DNA of 64,000 bases from CAWBOV01 sp963790525 (lineage in GTDB: Bacteria; Actinomycetota; Actinomycetes; Mycobacteriales; Jatrophihabitantaceae), in NCBI GenBank assembly GCA_963790525.1, contig CAWBOV010000006.1, forward strand, positions 310,001 through 374,000. The letters run 5' to 3'. The notes below the pieces were generated by a model. The model had not been told where the DNA came from, ran no database searches, and was given only the letters and a program-made list of their open reading frames with translations. Position 1 is the stretch's first letter. Every line of letters starts with the position of its first letter. Below are positions 16,485 through 25,118 of the stretch, in pieces. A program made the translations under genes and the position numbers.

Positions 16485-17342
16485 GTGTCGATCACCTGGT
16501 TACGTGGACTCGAGTTACTGCACATCCTTGACCGGTACGGGCCGATCGGCCTGTCCGACCTGGCACGCCGCCTCGACACCGACAAGTCGAGCGTGCTGCG
16601 CATGGTCAACCAGGGCCTGACCGAAGGCTGGCTCGTGCGCGAGGACGGCAAGGTGGCGCTGGGGCCGAGGTCGGCGCTGCTGGGGCAGGCCAGTGCCGCG
16701 AACCGATCGGTGCGGGCCGCCGAGATGGTGGTCGTCGCCGTGGCGGCGGCGACCGGGCTGCTGACGCAGGCCGTCGGGCTGGTCGGGCGCACGACCATCG
16801 GTATCGCGACGGCCGATCGCAGCGGCCTGGCCCAGCCCATCGGTCAGGGCCTGCGGATCCCGCTGTGGGCCGGGGCCGGAGCCAAGGTCGTGGCCAGCCA
16901 GCTCCCCGCCGACGACCTCGATGCCATCCTGCCCGAGGACCCGCTGCCCGACCCGCGCGAGGTGCTGTGCGGCTACCGCTTCGGGGCCGAGGTCATGGAG
17001 CGCTTCGAACCGTCCGGGCTCGCCCCCGCGCGGCCGGACGCCCCGACCACCCAGGCGCCCGATCGGCGGGCGCTGCGGGCTCAGCTCGACCGGATCCGCG
17101 CCGAGGGCGTCTTCCGGGAACGCGGCGAGCTGCACGCCAACTCCTCCTGCATCGCGGTTCCGTGGCCGCAGGACGGGTTCGTGGCGGCGCTGGCCTGCAT
17201 CGCGACGACGGCCGAGATCGACGCGAGCGCCGTCGCGATCGAGGCTGTGCTGCGCGCCGCGGCGCGACCCCGGGCGACGGCCGAGGACGTCGCGGAGGCT
17301 GCGGAGCGCGCCGGGACCGCGCTGTGGTCCGCCGGGACGTGA
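16485..17342 (+). CDS. IclR-family transcriptional regulator
   Basis: An N-terminal winged helix-turn-helix of about 60 residues (GLELLHILDRYGPIGLSDLA, then TDKSSVLRMVNQ) is followed by an IclR-type effector domain with PLWAGAGAKVV, the EGVFRERGEL segment and IAVPWPQDGFVAALACI. The length of 285 residues is slightly above the usual 250. The effector is not readable from sequence. GTG start with AAGGA upstream. It may share a transcript with the hydroquinone-reductase gene and control it, but nothing proves this. Confidence 0.85.
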   Translation: MSITWLRGLELLHILDRYGPIGLSDLARRLDTDKSSVLRMVNQGLTEGWLVREDGKVALGPRSALLGQASAANRSVRAAEMVVVAVAAATGLLTQAVGLVGRTTIGIATADRSGLAQPIGQGLRIPLWAGAGAKVVASQLPADDLDAILPEDPLPDPREVLCGYRFGAEVMERFEPSGLAPARPDAPTTQAPDRRALRAQLDRIRAEGVFRERGELHANSSCIAVPWPQDGFVAALACIATTAEIDASAVAIEAVLRAAARPRATAEDVAEAAERAGTALWSAGT

Positions 17343-17357
17343 GAGACTGGGAGGGTC

Positions 17358-18488
17358 ATGACCTCCCTCCCGCTCGTCTTCGACGCCCCGCGACGTGCCA
17401 CCACTCCGTTGCATTTGGCCGATCTGACTCCTGACGAACGCCGCGCGGCGGTGTCGGAGCTGGGCCTGCCGCCGTTCCGGGCCGACCAGCTGTCCCGGCA
17501 GTACTTCGGCCGCCTCGAGCGCGACGCCGCGACCATGACCGACCTCCCCGCAGCTGTCCGCGAGTCCGTCGGCACCGCGCTGCTCCCGGCGCTGCTCCGC
17601 CAGGTGCGTCACGTCGAGACCGACGCCGGGACCACCCGCAAGACGCTCTGGAAGCTGCACGACGACACCCTGGTCGAGAGCGTGCTCATGCGGTACCCGG
17701 CCAGTACCCGGGCCGACGGCACCCACCGCTCGGAGCGGATCACGATCTGCGTGTCCAGCCAGGCCGGCTGCGGCATGGCCTGCCCCTTCTGCGCGACCGG
17801 CCAGGGCGGCCTCACGCGCAACCTCTCCACCGCCGAGATCGTGGATCAGGTGGTGGCCGCTGCCGCGACCGCGGCGAGCGGTGACCTCGCGGGAGTCCCG
17901 GGCCGGCTGTCCAACGTCGTGTTCATGGGCATGGGTGAACCACTGGCCAACTACAACCGGGTCATCAAGGCGATCCGACGTCTGGTCGAGCCGTCACCGT
18001 CCGGGCTCGGGCTGTCGCAGCGCTCGATCACCCTCTCCACCGTCGGCCTGGTTCCCGCGATGAACCGGCTGACCCAGGAGGGGCTCGCGGTGACCCTCGC
18101 CGTCAGCCTGCACGCCCCCGACGACGAACTGCGCGACACCCTGGTGCCGGTGAACACCCGGTGGAAGGTGGCCGAGGTCCTCGCCGCCGCCGACGCCTAC
18201 ACCGCCAAGACCGGCCGCCGCTACTCGATCGAGTACGCCATGATCCGTGACGTCAACGACCAGCCGTGGCGGGCCGACCGGCTCGGCAAGCTGCTGTCCT
18301 CGCGCGGCGCGCACGTCAACCTGATTCCGCTCAACCCGACGCCGGGTTCCCAGTGGGACGCCTCGCCGAAGAAGGTCGAGCGCGAGTTCGTCCAGCGCCT
18401 GGAGGCCCAGGGCGTCGCCGTCACCGTCCGCGACACCCGCGGGCGCGAGATCGACGGCGCGTGCGGGCAGCTCGCCGCATCGGGCTGA
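17358..18488 (+). CDS. rlmN: 23S rRNA/tRNA adenine-C2 methyltransferase RlmN
   Basis: Radical-SAM enzyme that methylates A2503 of 23S rRNA and A37 of some tRNAs. The 4Fe-4S site is C-x3-C-x2-C in GCGMACPFCATG. The GMGEPL motif binds SAM; the family's two methyl-transfer cysteines correspond to one in the C-terminal VTVRDTRGREIDGACGQLA and one in the cluster region. At 376 residues it is full length. It begins 15 bases after the IclR stop. Confidence 0.95.
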   Translation: MTSLPLVFDAPRRATTPLHLADLTPDERRAAVSELGLPPFRADQLSRQYFGRLERDAATMTDLPAAVRESVGTALLPALLRQVRHVETDAGTTRKTLWKLHDDTLVESVLMRYPASTRADGTHRSERITICVSSQAGCGMACPFCATGQGGLTRNLSTAEIVDQVVAAAATAASGDLAGVPGRLSNVVFMGMGEPLANYNRVIKAIRRLVEPSPSGLGLSQRSITLSTVGLVPAMNRLTQEGLAVTLAVSLHAPDDELRDTLVPVNTRWKVAEVLAAADAYTAKTGRRYSIEYAMIRDVNDQPWRADRLGKLLSSRGAHVNLIPLNPTPGSQWDASPKKVEREFVQRLEAQGVAVTVRDTRGREIDGACGQLAASG

Positions 18489-18527
18489 GCCCGAGCAGCG
18501 AAGCCCGCCGCACCGGGTCGAGCCCGG
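18481..18527. terminator. Paired hairpins between convergent genes
   Basis: CGGGC-TGA-GCCCG (18481-18493) overlaps the rlmN stop, and CCGGG-TCGAG-CCCGG (18513-18527) follows it. Both lie in the 48-base gap before the end of the convergent gene at 18537. They are good candidates for a bidirectional terminator. Neither has a T-run. Confidence 0.5.
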
Positions 18528-18536
18528 CCCGCACCG

Positions 18537-19412
18537 CTAGTGCAGGCTCGCGATCCAGCGCGCCGACTCGGCGGTCGACTCCTCCTTGCTGGGCAGGTCC
18601 GGGACGTCCACCTCGACGACGAACCAGCCGTTGAAGGAATCCGGCAGGGCTGCGAACACGGCGGCGAAGTCGACGTCACCGCGACCGGGTTCGGTCCACA
18701 CGTGGTCCTCGCGGGTCGCGCCCCCGTAGTCGGCGTGGCGCTGCTCGGCGTGCTGCGCGGCGATCCGGTGCACGTCCTTCAGATGGACGGCGCCCACCCG
18801 GTCGGCATAGTCGCCGATGAGCGCTGCCGGGTCGCTGCCGCCCCAGAACAGGTGACCGGTGTCCGGGCCGAAGGACAGCACCGACGAATCGACCGCATCG
18901 AGCAGGGCCCGCACCTCCTGTTCGGTCTCGATCCAGCTTCCGACATGCGGGTGGAAGCAGGGGGTGACGCCCTGGGCCGTGACGGCCGCCGCGGTGGCCG
19001 CGATCCGCTCGATCACCAGGTCGAGCCGGGCGGCGTCGAACTCCGCGCCGACCGCGGGGCGCTCGATCCGCGCGGGGTTCAGGTGGCTGGCCAGGAACGC
19101 CTCGGTCAGGCCCAGTTCGGCCTGGACCGCCGCATGGCGCTTGGCCGCCTCCAGGAGCGCGGGGACCTCGTCGGCCGGGCCGTCGAAGTACGCACCGAAG
19201 TAGCCGGGCGCGGGGCTGATCCCGTGGTCGGCGAGCAGGGTGCGGTACTCCGCGGGCGTCAGCTCGGCGGGGACGTCGGCGTGCATGGCGGTGAAGCCGG
19301 CGTCGGCGATCCCCGCCACGGCGGCGCGCACCGTGGTCGGGCTCAGGTCGAAACCGTCCGGGCCCAGGACCCAGGGCAGCGGGTTGACGGCGACCTTGTG
19401 CGGCAGCGCCAT
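18537..19412 (-). CDS. Sugar-phosphate isomerase/epimerase (IolE-like TIM barrel)
   Basis: A 291-residue AP-endonuclease-2/xylose-isomerase-like TIM barrel. The pattern of IolE (inosose dehydratase)-type enzymes is visible: FHPHVGSWIETEQEVRALLD, LSFGPDTGHLFWGG with the metal-binding Asp/His, VGAVHLKDVH and TEPGRGDVDF, then a Glu in FVVEVD. IolE-like enzymes dehydrate inosose or isomerise related sugars. The exact substrate is not determined. It is the last gene of the leftward group, 97 bases after the next isomerase gene. Confidence 0.82.
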   Translation of the reverse strand: MALPHKVAVNPLPWVLGPDGFDLSPTTVRAAVAGIADAGFTAMHADVPAELTPAEYRTLLADHGISPAPGYFGAYFDGPADEVPALLEAAKRHAAVQAELGLTEAFLASHLNPARIERPAVGAEFDAARLDLVIERIAATAAAVTAQGVTPCFHPHVGSWIETEQEVRALLDAVDSSVLSFGPDTGHLFWGGSDPAALIGDYADRVGAVHLKDVHRIAAQHAEQRHADYGGATREDHVWTEPGRGDVDFAAVFAALPDSFNGWFVVEVDVPDLPSKEESTAESARWIASLH

Positions 19413-19432
19413 GGCGATGGTTCTCCTCTGTG

Positions 19433-19496
19433 GTGAGTCGGTGATCGGGTGAGTCGGTGATCGGGTGAGTCGGTGATCGGGTGAGTCGGTGTGACG
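19433..19496. repeat. 16-bp tandem repeat between two isomerase genes
   Basis: Three perfect units of GTGAGTCGGTGATCGG (19433-19480) are followed by a partial fourth that diverges after GTGAGTCGGTG. The array fills the gap between the two leftward isomerase genes, just upstream of the 18537-19412 gene, so copy number would change the length of the intercistronic RNA. Confidence 0.9.
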
Positions 19497-19509
19497 CCCG
19501 GGTGTGCCG

Positions 19510-20433
19510 CTATTCGGGGACGATCAGCGGGCGGAGCGTCTGCTGGGCGATGCGCAGCCCCTGGACGATCTTCGTGTCCGTGCCGCCCCAGAGCGGGTCC
19601 TCGTGCTCGACGGAGAGCACGCCGTCGAAACCGGCTTCGTAGAGCCGGTCGACGACGCGCGGCCAGTCGACCTGGCCGCGGCCGGGGACGCGATAACGCC
19701 ACCAGCCGGTGCGCCACGGGTCGCCGCCCTTGTCGACGATGCCGAAGCAGCCGTAGCGGTTGCGCGCGCGGGGATCGAGCTCCACGTCCTTGGCCTGCGC
19801 GTGGACGATCCTGTCGATGTAGGGCGTGATCGTCTCGACGGGGTCGATGCCGATCCACATCAGGTGCGAGGGATCCCAGTTGAGATACAGCCCGAGGGAG
19901 AACATCCATTCCCACAGCTCGGGGGAGTAGGCGATGTTGCCCGGGTAGCCGTCGGGGTGCCAGCCCTCCATCACGCAGTTCTCGATGATGAGCTTCACGT
20001 CCCGTTCGCCGGCGTAGTCGACCAGGGCGGGGAAGACCGCCTCGGCCTCGCGCTGGTTCTCCACGACGCTGCGCCCGGGATCGCGCCCGATGAACGTCCC
20101 GACGTAGGGCACGCCGAGCAGGCTGGCCGCATCGATGGCGTGGCGCAGGTGGGCAGCGATCTCGGCGCGCCGCGCGGGGTCGGGGTGCAGGTTGTTCTCG
20201 TAGTAGGCGAACGCCGACAGCTGCAGCCCGTGCTTGTCGAACAGCGCCAGCGTCTCCTCGCGCTGCTGTGATCCGAAGTCGGCCACCGGGAGGTGGGCGG
20301 CCTCGAAGTCGCGCCCGCCGGTCGACGGCCACACCGCGACCTCGAGTGCCTCGTAGCCGGCCTGTGCGGCCCACTCGGCGATCCGCTCCAGCGGCCAGCC
20401 CGGCAGGCACGCGGTCAGCATCCCCAGCTTCAT
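19510..20433 (-). CDS. Sugar-phosphate isomerase/epimerase (TIM barrel)
   Basis: A second xylose-isomerase-like TIM-barrel protein, 307 residues from the ATG at 20433. Features include LGMLTACLPGWPLERIAEWA at the first strand, LIIENCVMEGWHP with the metal-binding Glu, LYLNWDPSHLMWIGIDP, IVHAQAKDVELD and LSVEHEDPLW with a late Glu. It differs clearly from the neighbour at 18537, so the pair is not a recent duplication. The start lies seven bases after the stop of the Gfo/Idh gene, so the two are co-transcribed. Probable role: conversion of a keto-sugar or inosose intermediate. Confidence 0.85.
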   Translation of the reverse strand: MKLGMLTACLPGWPLERIAEWAAQAGYEALEVAVWPSTGGRDFEAAHLPVADFGSQQREETLALFDKHGLQLSAFAYYENNLHPDPARRAEIAAHLRHAIDAASLLGVPYVGTFIGRDPGRSVVENQREAEAVFPALVDYAGERDVKLIIENCVMEGWHPDGYPGNIAYSPELWEWMFSLGLYLNWDPSHLMWIGIDPVETITPYIDRIVHAQAKDVELDPRARNRYGCFGIVDKGGDPWRTGWWRYRVPGRGQVDWPRVVDRLYEAGFDGVLSVEHEDPLWGGTDTKIVQGLRIAQQTLRPLIVPE

Positions 20434-20440
20434 GGTCGTC

Positions 20441-21637
20441 TCAGACCTCCGTCCAGTTCGAGGTGGCGGCCGAGTGCACGACGGCCTCCACGATGCGGGC
20501 CGATCGGACACCGTCGCCGAAGGTGGGCAGCCCGTCCGGGTGCCCGCCGTCGATGGCGGCGTAGGTGTCGGCGACGAATGCGGCGAAGCAGTCGGCGTAG
20601 CCCTGCGCGTGCCCGGCGGGCAGGTAGCTGAGGCGGCGCTGCTCCGCGGAACCGGACGCCGGGTCCCGCACGATCCGCCGGCTTCCGTCGGGCGTGCCGC
20701 TCCAGAAGGACTCCGGGTTCTCCTGGTCGAACGCAGCGCTCCCGGCGGAACCGTCCAGCTCGAACCACAGCCGGTTCTTGCGCCCCGCCGCGACCTGCGA
20801 GACGACGAGCGAGCCCGGGACACCGGCCGCGGTGCGGAACATGACGGTGGCCAGGTCCTCGGTCGCGACGGCGACCCGCTCACCGTCGGTCCCGGTGGTG
20901 AACGACGGCCCACTCGTGCGGCTGCGGGCCGGAACCGCGATCGACAGCTGCGCCGTCAGCGTCTCCAGACGCTGGCCGCTCACCCACTCCACGAGATCAC
21001 ACCAGTGCGAGCCGATGTCTGCGAACGCGCGCGACGCGCCGCCCTGGGCCGGGTCGACGCGCCAGTTCGACGCGCCGGGCGACAGCAGCCAGTCCTGCAG
21101 GTAGTGCCCGTGGAGCAGGTTCCATGCGCCGAACTCACCGGCCGCGGCCCGGGCGCGGATCTCGCGGATCACCGGGTGGTAGCGGTAGACGAACGGCACC
21201 GTCGCCACGACGCCGGCCGCGGCGGCCAGCGCCGCCATCCGCTCGGCCTCCGCGATCGAGACGCCGAGCGGCTTCTCGCAGACGACGTGCTTGCCCGCGC
21301 TGACGACGGCCTCGACGAACCGGGCATGGGTGGCGTTCGGGCTGCAGACATGGACGACGTCGGCGGCACTCGCGGCGACGTCGTCGATCGTCGGGAACGC
21401 GGAGTCGACGCGCCATTCCCGGGCGACCTCGCGGGAGCGGGCGGGCGTCGAGCCGAGCACGCCGATCACCTCGGCGCCGGCCAGGAGCGCGCTGCGCCGG
21501 TGCACGGCGGCGATCATCCCGGTGCCGACGATGACGACGCGGAGCCGGCCGGCTCGCGCCGGCGGGGCCGGTGGATCGGGCTGGGCCTCGGCCATCACCG
21601 ACCGCGCACCACCGTTCGTGGCCAGCTCGCTCGTCAC
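20441..21637 (-). CDS. Gfo/Idh/MocA-family oxidoreductase
   Basis: NAD(P)-dependent sugar or inositol dehydrogenase. The Rossmann motif VVIVGTGMIAAVHRRSALL is near the N-terminus. The substrate-site CEKPLG contains the catalytic Lys, and later GSHWCDLVEWVSG holds the conserved Asp/His region. The GTG at 21637 is preferred because AGGAGAGG lies about eight bases upstream; a GTG at 21661 is in frame but would swallow that site. Length is 398 residues. It is the first gene of the leftward operon, about 60 bases from a good promoter. Confidence 0.87.
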   Translation of the reverse strand: MTSELATNGGARSVMAEAQPDPPAPPARAGRLRVVIVGTGMIAAVHRRSALLAGAEVIGVLGSTPARSREVAREWRVDSAFPTIDDVAASAADVVHVCSPNATHARFVEAVVSAGKHVVCEKPLGVSIAEAERMAALAAAAGVVATVPFVYRYHPVIREIRARAAAGEFGAWNLLHGHYLQDWLLSPGASNWRVDPAQGGASRAFADIGSHWCDLVEWVSGQRLETLTAQLSIAVPARSRTSGPSFTTGTDGERVAVATEDLATVMFRTAAGVPGSLVVSQVAAGRKNRLWFELDGSAGSAAFDQENPESFWSGTPDGSRRIVRDPASGSAEQRRLSYLPAGHAQGYADCFAAFVADTYAAIDGGHPDGLPTFGDGVRSARIVEAVVHSAATSNWTEV

Positions 21638-21703
21638 CGGATCCGCCTCTCCTGACTGCACCGACCAGCGGCCCTCGAGGCGGCGGTTCGTGCTGTGAAC
21701 GCG

Positions 21704-21732
21704 ACGTTAAGGGCACCTCAACACAGGTACAA
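21704..21732 (-). promoter_or_regulatory. Leftward promoter of the dehydrogenase/isomerase operon
   Basis: On the minus strand, TTGTAC (21732-21727) and TAACGT (21709-21704) are separated by 17 bases, the ideal spacing. Transcription would start near 21697, about 60 bases before the GTG start of the Gfo/Idh gene. Confidence 0.6.
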
Positions 21733-21736
21733 GGGC

Positions 21737-21758
21737 TGAATTATGACCTCAGAAATCA
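21737..21758. promoter_or_regulatory. Candidate operator shared by two divergent promoters
   Basis: A 22-bp imperfect inverted repeat with half-sites TGAATTATGAC and CTCAGAAATCA; eight of eleven base pairs are symmetrical. It lies between the two opposite -35 boxes (21727-21732 and 21770-21775), so one bound repressor could cover both. The ROK regulator encoded at 25119 in the same locus is the most likely protein to bind, but this is inference. Confidence 0.5.
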
Positions 21759-21769
21759 AAATAGAGACG

Positions 21770-21799
21770 TTGTACACACCACTGAAACAGTTCTAGCGT
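21770..21799 (+). promoter_or_regulatory. Rightward promoter of the ABC importer operon
   Basis: TTGTAC (21770-21775) and TAGCGT (21794-21799) are 18 bases apart. The -35 hexamer is identical to that of the leftward promoter. Transcription would start near 21806, about 50 bases before the start of the binding-protein gene. Confidence 0.6.
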
Positions 21800-21856
21800 C
21801 CCCCCAATTGATCAGCAGTCGCCGGATCGGTCGGCGCTCGTCTATGGGGAGTGGTA

Positions 21857-23203
21857 ATGGTCGAAATGCCAGCTGCGACAGGGAAGCTGTCGCGCCGGGG
21901 CTTTCTGGGTCTCGCGGCCGGCGCCGCCGCGTCGGTGCCGATCCTCGCGGCGTGCGGCGGGAGCAGCAAGTCCGGCAGCGGCGGGGGCTCGGGAGGCGGC
22001 GGCAGCAGCGCCAAGAGCATCAAGTTCTGGGACATGCCGTGGGGCGGCACCGCCTACAACCCCGCGGCGCAGAAGCTCGTCAACACCTACGTACCGCCGA
22101 GCGGTGACGGCAAGGCCACGTACCAGGAGATCCAGTGGGCGAACTTCACCCAGACCTTCTCCTCGGCGATCGCCTCCAACACCGGCCCGGCCGTGAGCAC
22201 CGGTGGTGGCTTCCAGGCCTTCCAGTACGCCGCCGACGGCAAGATCGCCTACGCCGACAACCTCATCGCGACGTTCAAGAAGGACGGCACGTACGACGAC
22301 TTCCTCAACCCCGCGCTGGTCGAGGCCATGAAGACGGACAAGGGCTACGCCGCCGTCCCGTGGCAGCTCGACATCCGGGTGTGGTGGTACAACAAGGCGG
22401 TCTTCGACCAGGTCGGCGTCACCCCGCCGACCACGTGGGCCGACGTCCTGACCGTCGGGAAGGCGCTGGCCGCCAAGGGCTACTACGGCTTCGCGGCCGG
22501 AGCGGGCGCCGGTAACAACCTCGGCGCACACGCCATGGTCATGATGATGATCAACAACGGCGGCGGGATGTTCAGCACGGACGGCCAGATCGACCTGGTC
22601 ACCGACCGCAACATCGAGGCCATGGAGTTCGTCAAGGAACTCCAGTCCAACAAGATCATCGACCCCCGGTCGGTCAGCTACACCGGCGACAACCAGAACA
22701 GCCAGTGGAAAGACAAGAAGTTCGTGATGGGCATCGACACCGCCGGGCTCGACGGCAACATCGGCGACACCTCCGGCGACCTGGTCGTCATGAGCGCGCC
22801 GATCGCCGGCCCGCACGGCGACAAGGCCTGCCTGGTGTTCGAGAACAACATCATGATGTACACGAACACGCCCTCGCAGGCGTCGTCGGAGGCGTTCCTG
22901 TCCTGGTACATCAAGAACATGAAGGCGTACTGGGAGCAGAACCTGCTCTCCGGCCTGCCGGTGCTCAAGTCGATCGCGGCACTGCCCGGGTTCAAGCAGC
23001 AGACGAACAAGATCGAGGCCGTCAACGTCTGGGTCCCGGTCGCGAAGACCTACGCCGCCCAGGGCACCCAGCTGACCCCGCTGCTCGCCAAGGTCGACGG
23101 CGGCAACCCGCTGCAGGTGTTCACGCAGTCGCTCCTGAGTGGGACGGACGCCAAGAAGGCGCTCACCACCTTGCAGTCGACGCTCGACACCCTCAACAAG
23201 TAG
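21857..23203 (+). CDS. ABC sugar transporter substrate-binding lipoprotein
   Basis: Extracellular solute-binding protein, family 1. The N-terminus carries a twin-arginine motif SRRGFLG (Arg13-Arg14) and a lipobox LAAC with Cys33, so it is probably Tat-exported and lipid-anchored. A Gly/Ser linker follows, then a standard family-1 fold (GGGFQAFQYAADGKIAYADN, GYAAVPWQLDIRVWWYNKAV with the hinge Trp/Tyr, FLSWYIKNMKAYW). The ATG at 21857 has GGGGAG five bases upstream; a GTG six bases earlier is also in frame. The two permease genes follow directly. The sugar is not readable. Confidence 0.9.
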   Translation: MVEMPAATGKLSRRGFLGLAAGAAASVPILAACGGSSKSGSGGGSGGGGSSAKSIKFWDMPWGGTAYNPAAQKLVNTYVPPSGDGKATYQEIQWANFTQTFSSAIASNTGPAVSTGGGFQAFQYAADGKIAYADNLIATFKKDGTYDDFLNPALVEAMKTDKGYAAVPWQLDIRVWWYNKAVFDQVGVTPPTTWADVLTVGKALAAKGYYGFAAGAGAGNNLGAHAMVMMMINNGGGMFSTDGQIDLVTDRNIEAMEFVKELQSNKIIDPRSVSYTGDNQNSQWKDKKFVMGIDTAGLDGNIGDTSGDLVVMSAPIAGPHGDKACLVFENNIMMYTNTPSQASSEAFLSWYIKNMKAYWEQNLLSGLPVLKSIAALPGFKQQTNKIEAVNVWVPVAKTYAAQGTQLTPLLAKVDGGNPLQVFTQSLLSGTDAKKALTTLQSTLDTLNK

Positions 23204-23211
23204 GGACAGCG

Positions 23212-24150
23212 ATGACCGCGGTGACCGGCACTGACGTCACTGACGGCACCGTCGTCGGGCCGGCCCACAAGGGCCGGCCCCGGCGGCGGCTGGACGTCAA
23301 CCGACTGACCCTCATCGGCCTGGTGGCGCCCTCCGTCCTGTTGCTGGTGCTGATCAACGCGTACCCGTTCATCTACGCAGCCTTCCAATCCGTGCACAAC
23401 GGCTCGCTCATCAGCTCGGGCCCGTACGTCGGCGTCGACAACTACCACGCGACGCTGACCAGCGCGGCGTTCTGGCAGGCGGCACGGTTCACCCTCCTGT
23501 TCACGGTCGTCGGGGTGTTCGGCAGCTGGAGCGTCGGCCTGGGCATGGCACTGCTGCTGCGGACGAACATCCCCGGGCGCAACGTCTTCAAGGTGTTGCT
23601 GCTGCTGCCGTGGGTGGTCCCCGTGGTCGTCTCCGCGACCTCGATCAACTACCTGGTCGCGACGGCGGACAGCCCGATGCCGAAGCTGTTCCACGATCTC
23701 GGGCTGGGGTCGCCGCTGTTCCTCGCCGACCCCACCTGGGCCAAGATCGTCGTCTGCGTCTACAAGGTCTGGATCAGCTTCCCGTTCATGATGCTGATGG
23801 CCAGCGCCGCGCTGTCCAGCGTCGACGACACCGTCTACGAGGCGTCCCGGATGGACGGCGCCGGAGCGGTCCAGCAGTTCCTGTACATCACCCTGCCGAT
23901 CATCGCCCGCCCCACGTACATCTCGTGGATCCTGATGACGATCTTCTGCGTCAACGACTTCCCGACGATCTACCTGCTCACCGGCGGCGGTCCGATCAGC
24001 TCCACCACGTCCCTCGTCGTGCTGGCCTACCGCACGGTCTTCCAGAACTTCCAGGTCGGCCAGGGCGTCGCCATCGCGTTCATCATGACGATCACCCTGG
24101 TGATCGTGTCGGTACTGCTGTACCGGCAGATCCGGAAGGCGGCAATCTGA
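23212..24150 (+). CDS. ABC sugar transporter permease (MalF/UgpA type)
   Basis: A 312-residue inner-membrane subunit with six predicted helices, starting at LTLIGLVAPSVLLLVLINAY. The EAA loop that contacts the ATPase reads YEASRMDGAGAVQQFLYITLP. It lies nine bases after the binding-protein gene, and its stop overlaps the next permease start (TGATG), so the three are translated from one transcript. No ATPase gene is present in the locus. Confidence 0.93.
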   Translation: MTAVTGTDVTDGTVVGPAHKGRPRRRLDVNRLTLIGLVAPSVLLLVLINAYPFIYAAFQSVHNGSLISSGPYVGVDNYHATLTSAAFWQAARFTLLFTVVGVFGSWSVGLGMALLLRTNIPGRNVFKVLLLLPWVVPVVVSATSINYLVATADSPMPKLFHDLGLGSPLFLADPTWAKIVVCVYKVWISFPFMMLMASAALSSVDDTVYEASRMDGAGAVQQFLYITLPIIARPTYISWILMTIFCVNDFPTIYLLTGGGPISSTTSLVVLAYRTVFQNFQVGQGVAIAFIMTITLVIVSVLLYRQIRKAAI

Positions 24151-25022
24151 TGACGGCCCTGCACGCCACCGTCGAGGCGAACCGCCCCGCGCTGCATCAC
24201 GACAACGTCGCTCACAAGGACCGCTTCAAGTGGCTCCGATTCGCCATCGTGCTGGTGATCACTGCCATCGCGCTCGTCCCGGTGGTGGTCGTGGTGTTCC
24301 TCGCGCTGCGCCCGGGCTCCTCGTCGACCAGTCACGCCGCGGTCACCTTCGAGAACCTGAGCCGCATCTTCCGCGACACCGACACGCTCAAGTGGCTCGG
24401 CAACAGCCTCGAGGTCACCCTCGCCACCGTGCTCGTGTCGGTCGTGGTGGCCGCTCCCGCCGGCTACGTGCTCTCGCGGGGGCGCAGCAAGGCGGTGTCG
24501 GGCTACTCGCTGCTGCTCTTCGTGGTCCAGTCGCTGCCGGTGATCACCTCGGTCATCCCGCTGTTCATCCTCTTCGCCAAGCTGCACCTGGTCGACAGCC
24601 TCGTCGGCCTCGGGATCATCTACGTCGGCGCCTCGATGTCGGTCGCGACCTGGATGATGGCCGCGTACATGGACTCGATCCCGGTGAGCCTCGAACAGGC
24701 GGCCTGGATCGACGGCGCCTCCCTGTTCGGCGGGTTCATCAGGATCGTCCTGCGCAACTCGCTGCCGGGCATCCTCTCCACGGCGATCTTCACCTACCTC
24801 GTGTCCTGGAACGACTACCTGGTCGCCATCGTCTTCATCCGCACCGAGACCAAGTTCACCCTGCCGCTGGGTGTCGAGTCCTTCTTCCAGCAGAACGTCA
24901 CCGACTGGGGTTCGGTCATGGCAGTCGCCGTCGTCATGATGGCGCCGCCGGTGCTCGTCTTCGCCTTCCTGAACCGCTTCTTCAGCGTGGGGGGCATCGG
25001 CGGAGCGCTGGCCGGTCAGTGA
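24150..25022 (+). CDS. ABC sugar transporter permease (MalG/UgpB-partner type)
   Basis: A 290-residue membrane subunit with six helices, the first being FAIVLVITAIALVPVVVVVF. The EAA motif is LEQAAWIDGASLFGGFIRIV. It pairs with the upstream permease to form the channel. As in many actinobacterial carbohydrate importers, the energising ATPase may be a shared MsiK-type protein encoded elsewhere. A GC hairpin follows at 25062. Confidence 0.93.
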   Translation: MTALHATVEANRPALHHDNVAHKDRFKWLRFAIVLVITAIALVPVVVVVFLALRPGSSSTSHAAVTFENLSRIFRDTDTLKWLGNSLEVTLATVLVSVVVAAPAGYVLSRGRSKAVSGYSLLLFVVQSLPVITSVIPLFILFAKLHLVDSLVGLGIIYVGASMSVATWMMAAYMDSIPVSLEQAAWIDGASLFGGFIRIVLRNSLPGILSTAIFTYLVSWNDYLVAIVFIRTETKFTLPLGVESFFQQNVTDWGSVMAVAVVMMAPPVLVFAFLNRFFSVGGIGGALAGQ

Positions 25023-25061
25023 CCCGCCCGCCGCCGCCGGATCGCGGCTAGCGTGTTGGGC

Positions 25062-25079
25062 GGGCGGCCCCGGCCGCCC
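25062..25079 (+). terminator. GC hairpin after the permease genes
   Basis: GGGCGGCC and its exact complement GGCCGCCC are separated by CC, 39 bases after the permease stop and 39 bases before the ROK start. It may terminate most transcription before the regulator gene, or stabilise the upstream mRNA. No T-run follows. Confidence 0.45.
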
Positions 25080-25118
25080 CCACCGTTCGGATCGAGGACA
25101 GCGAGGGAACTGCCAACC

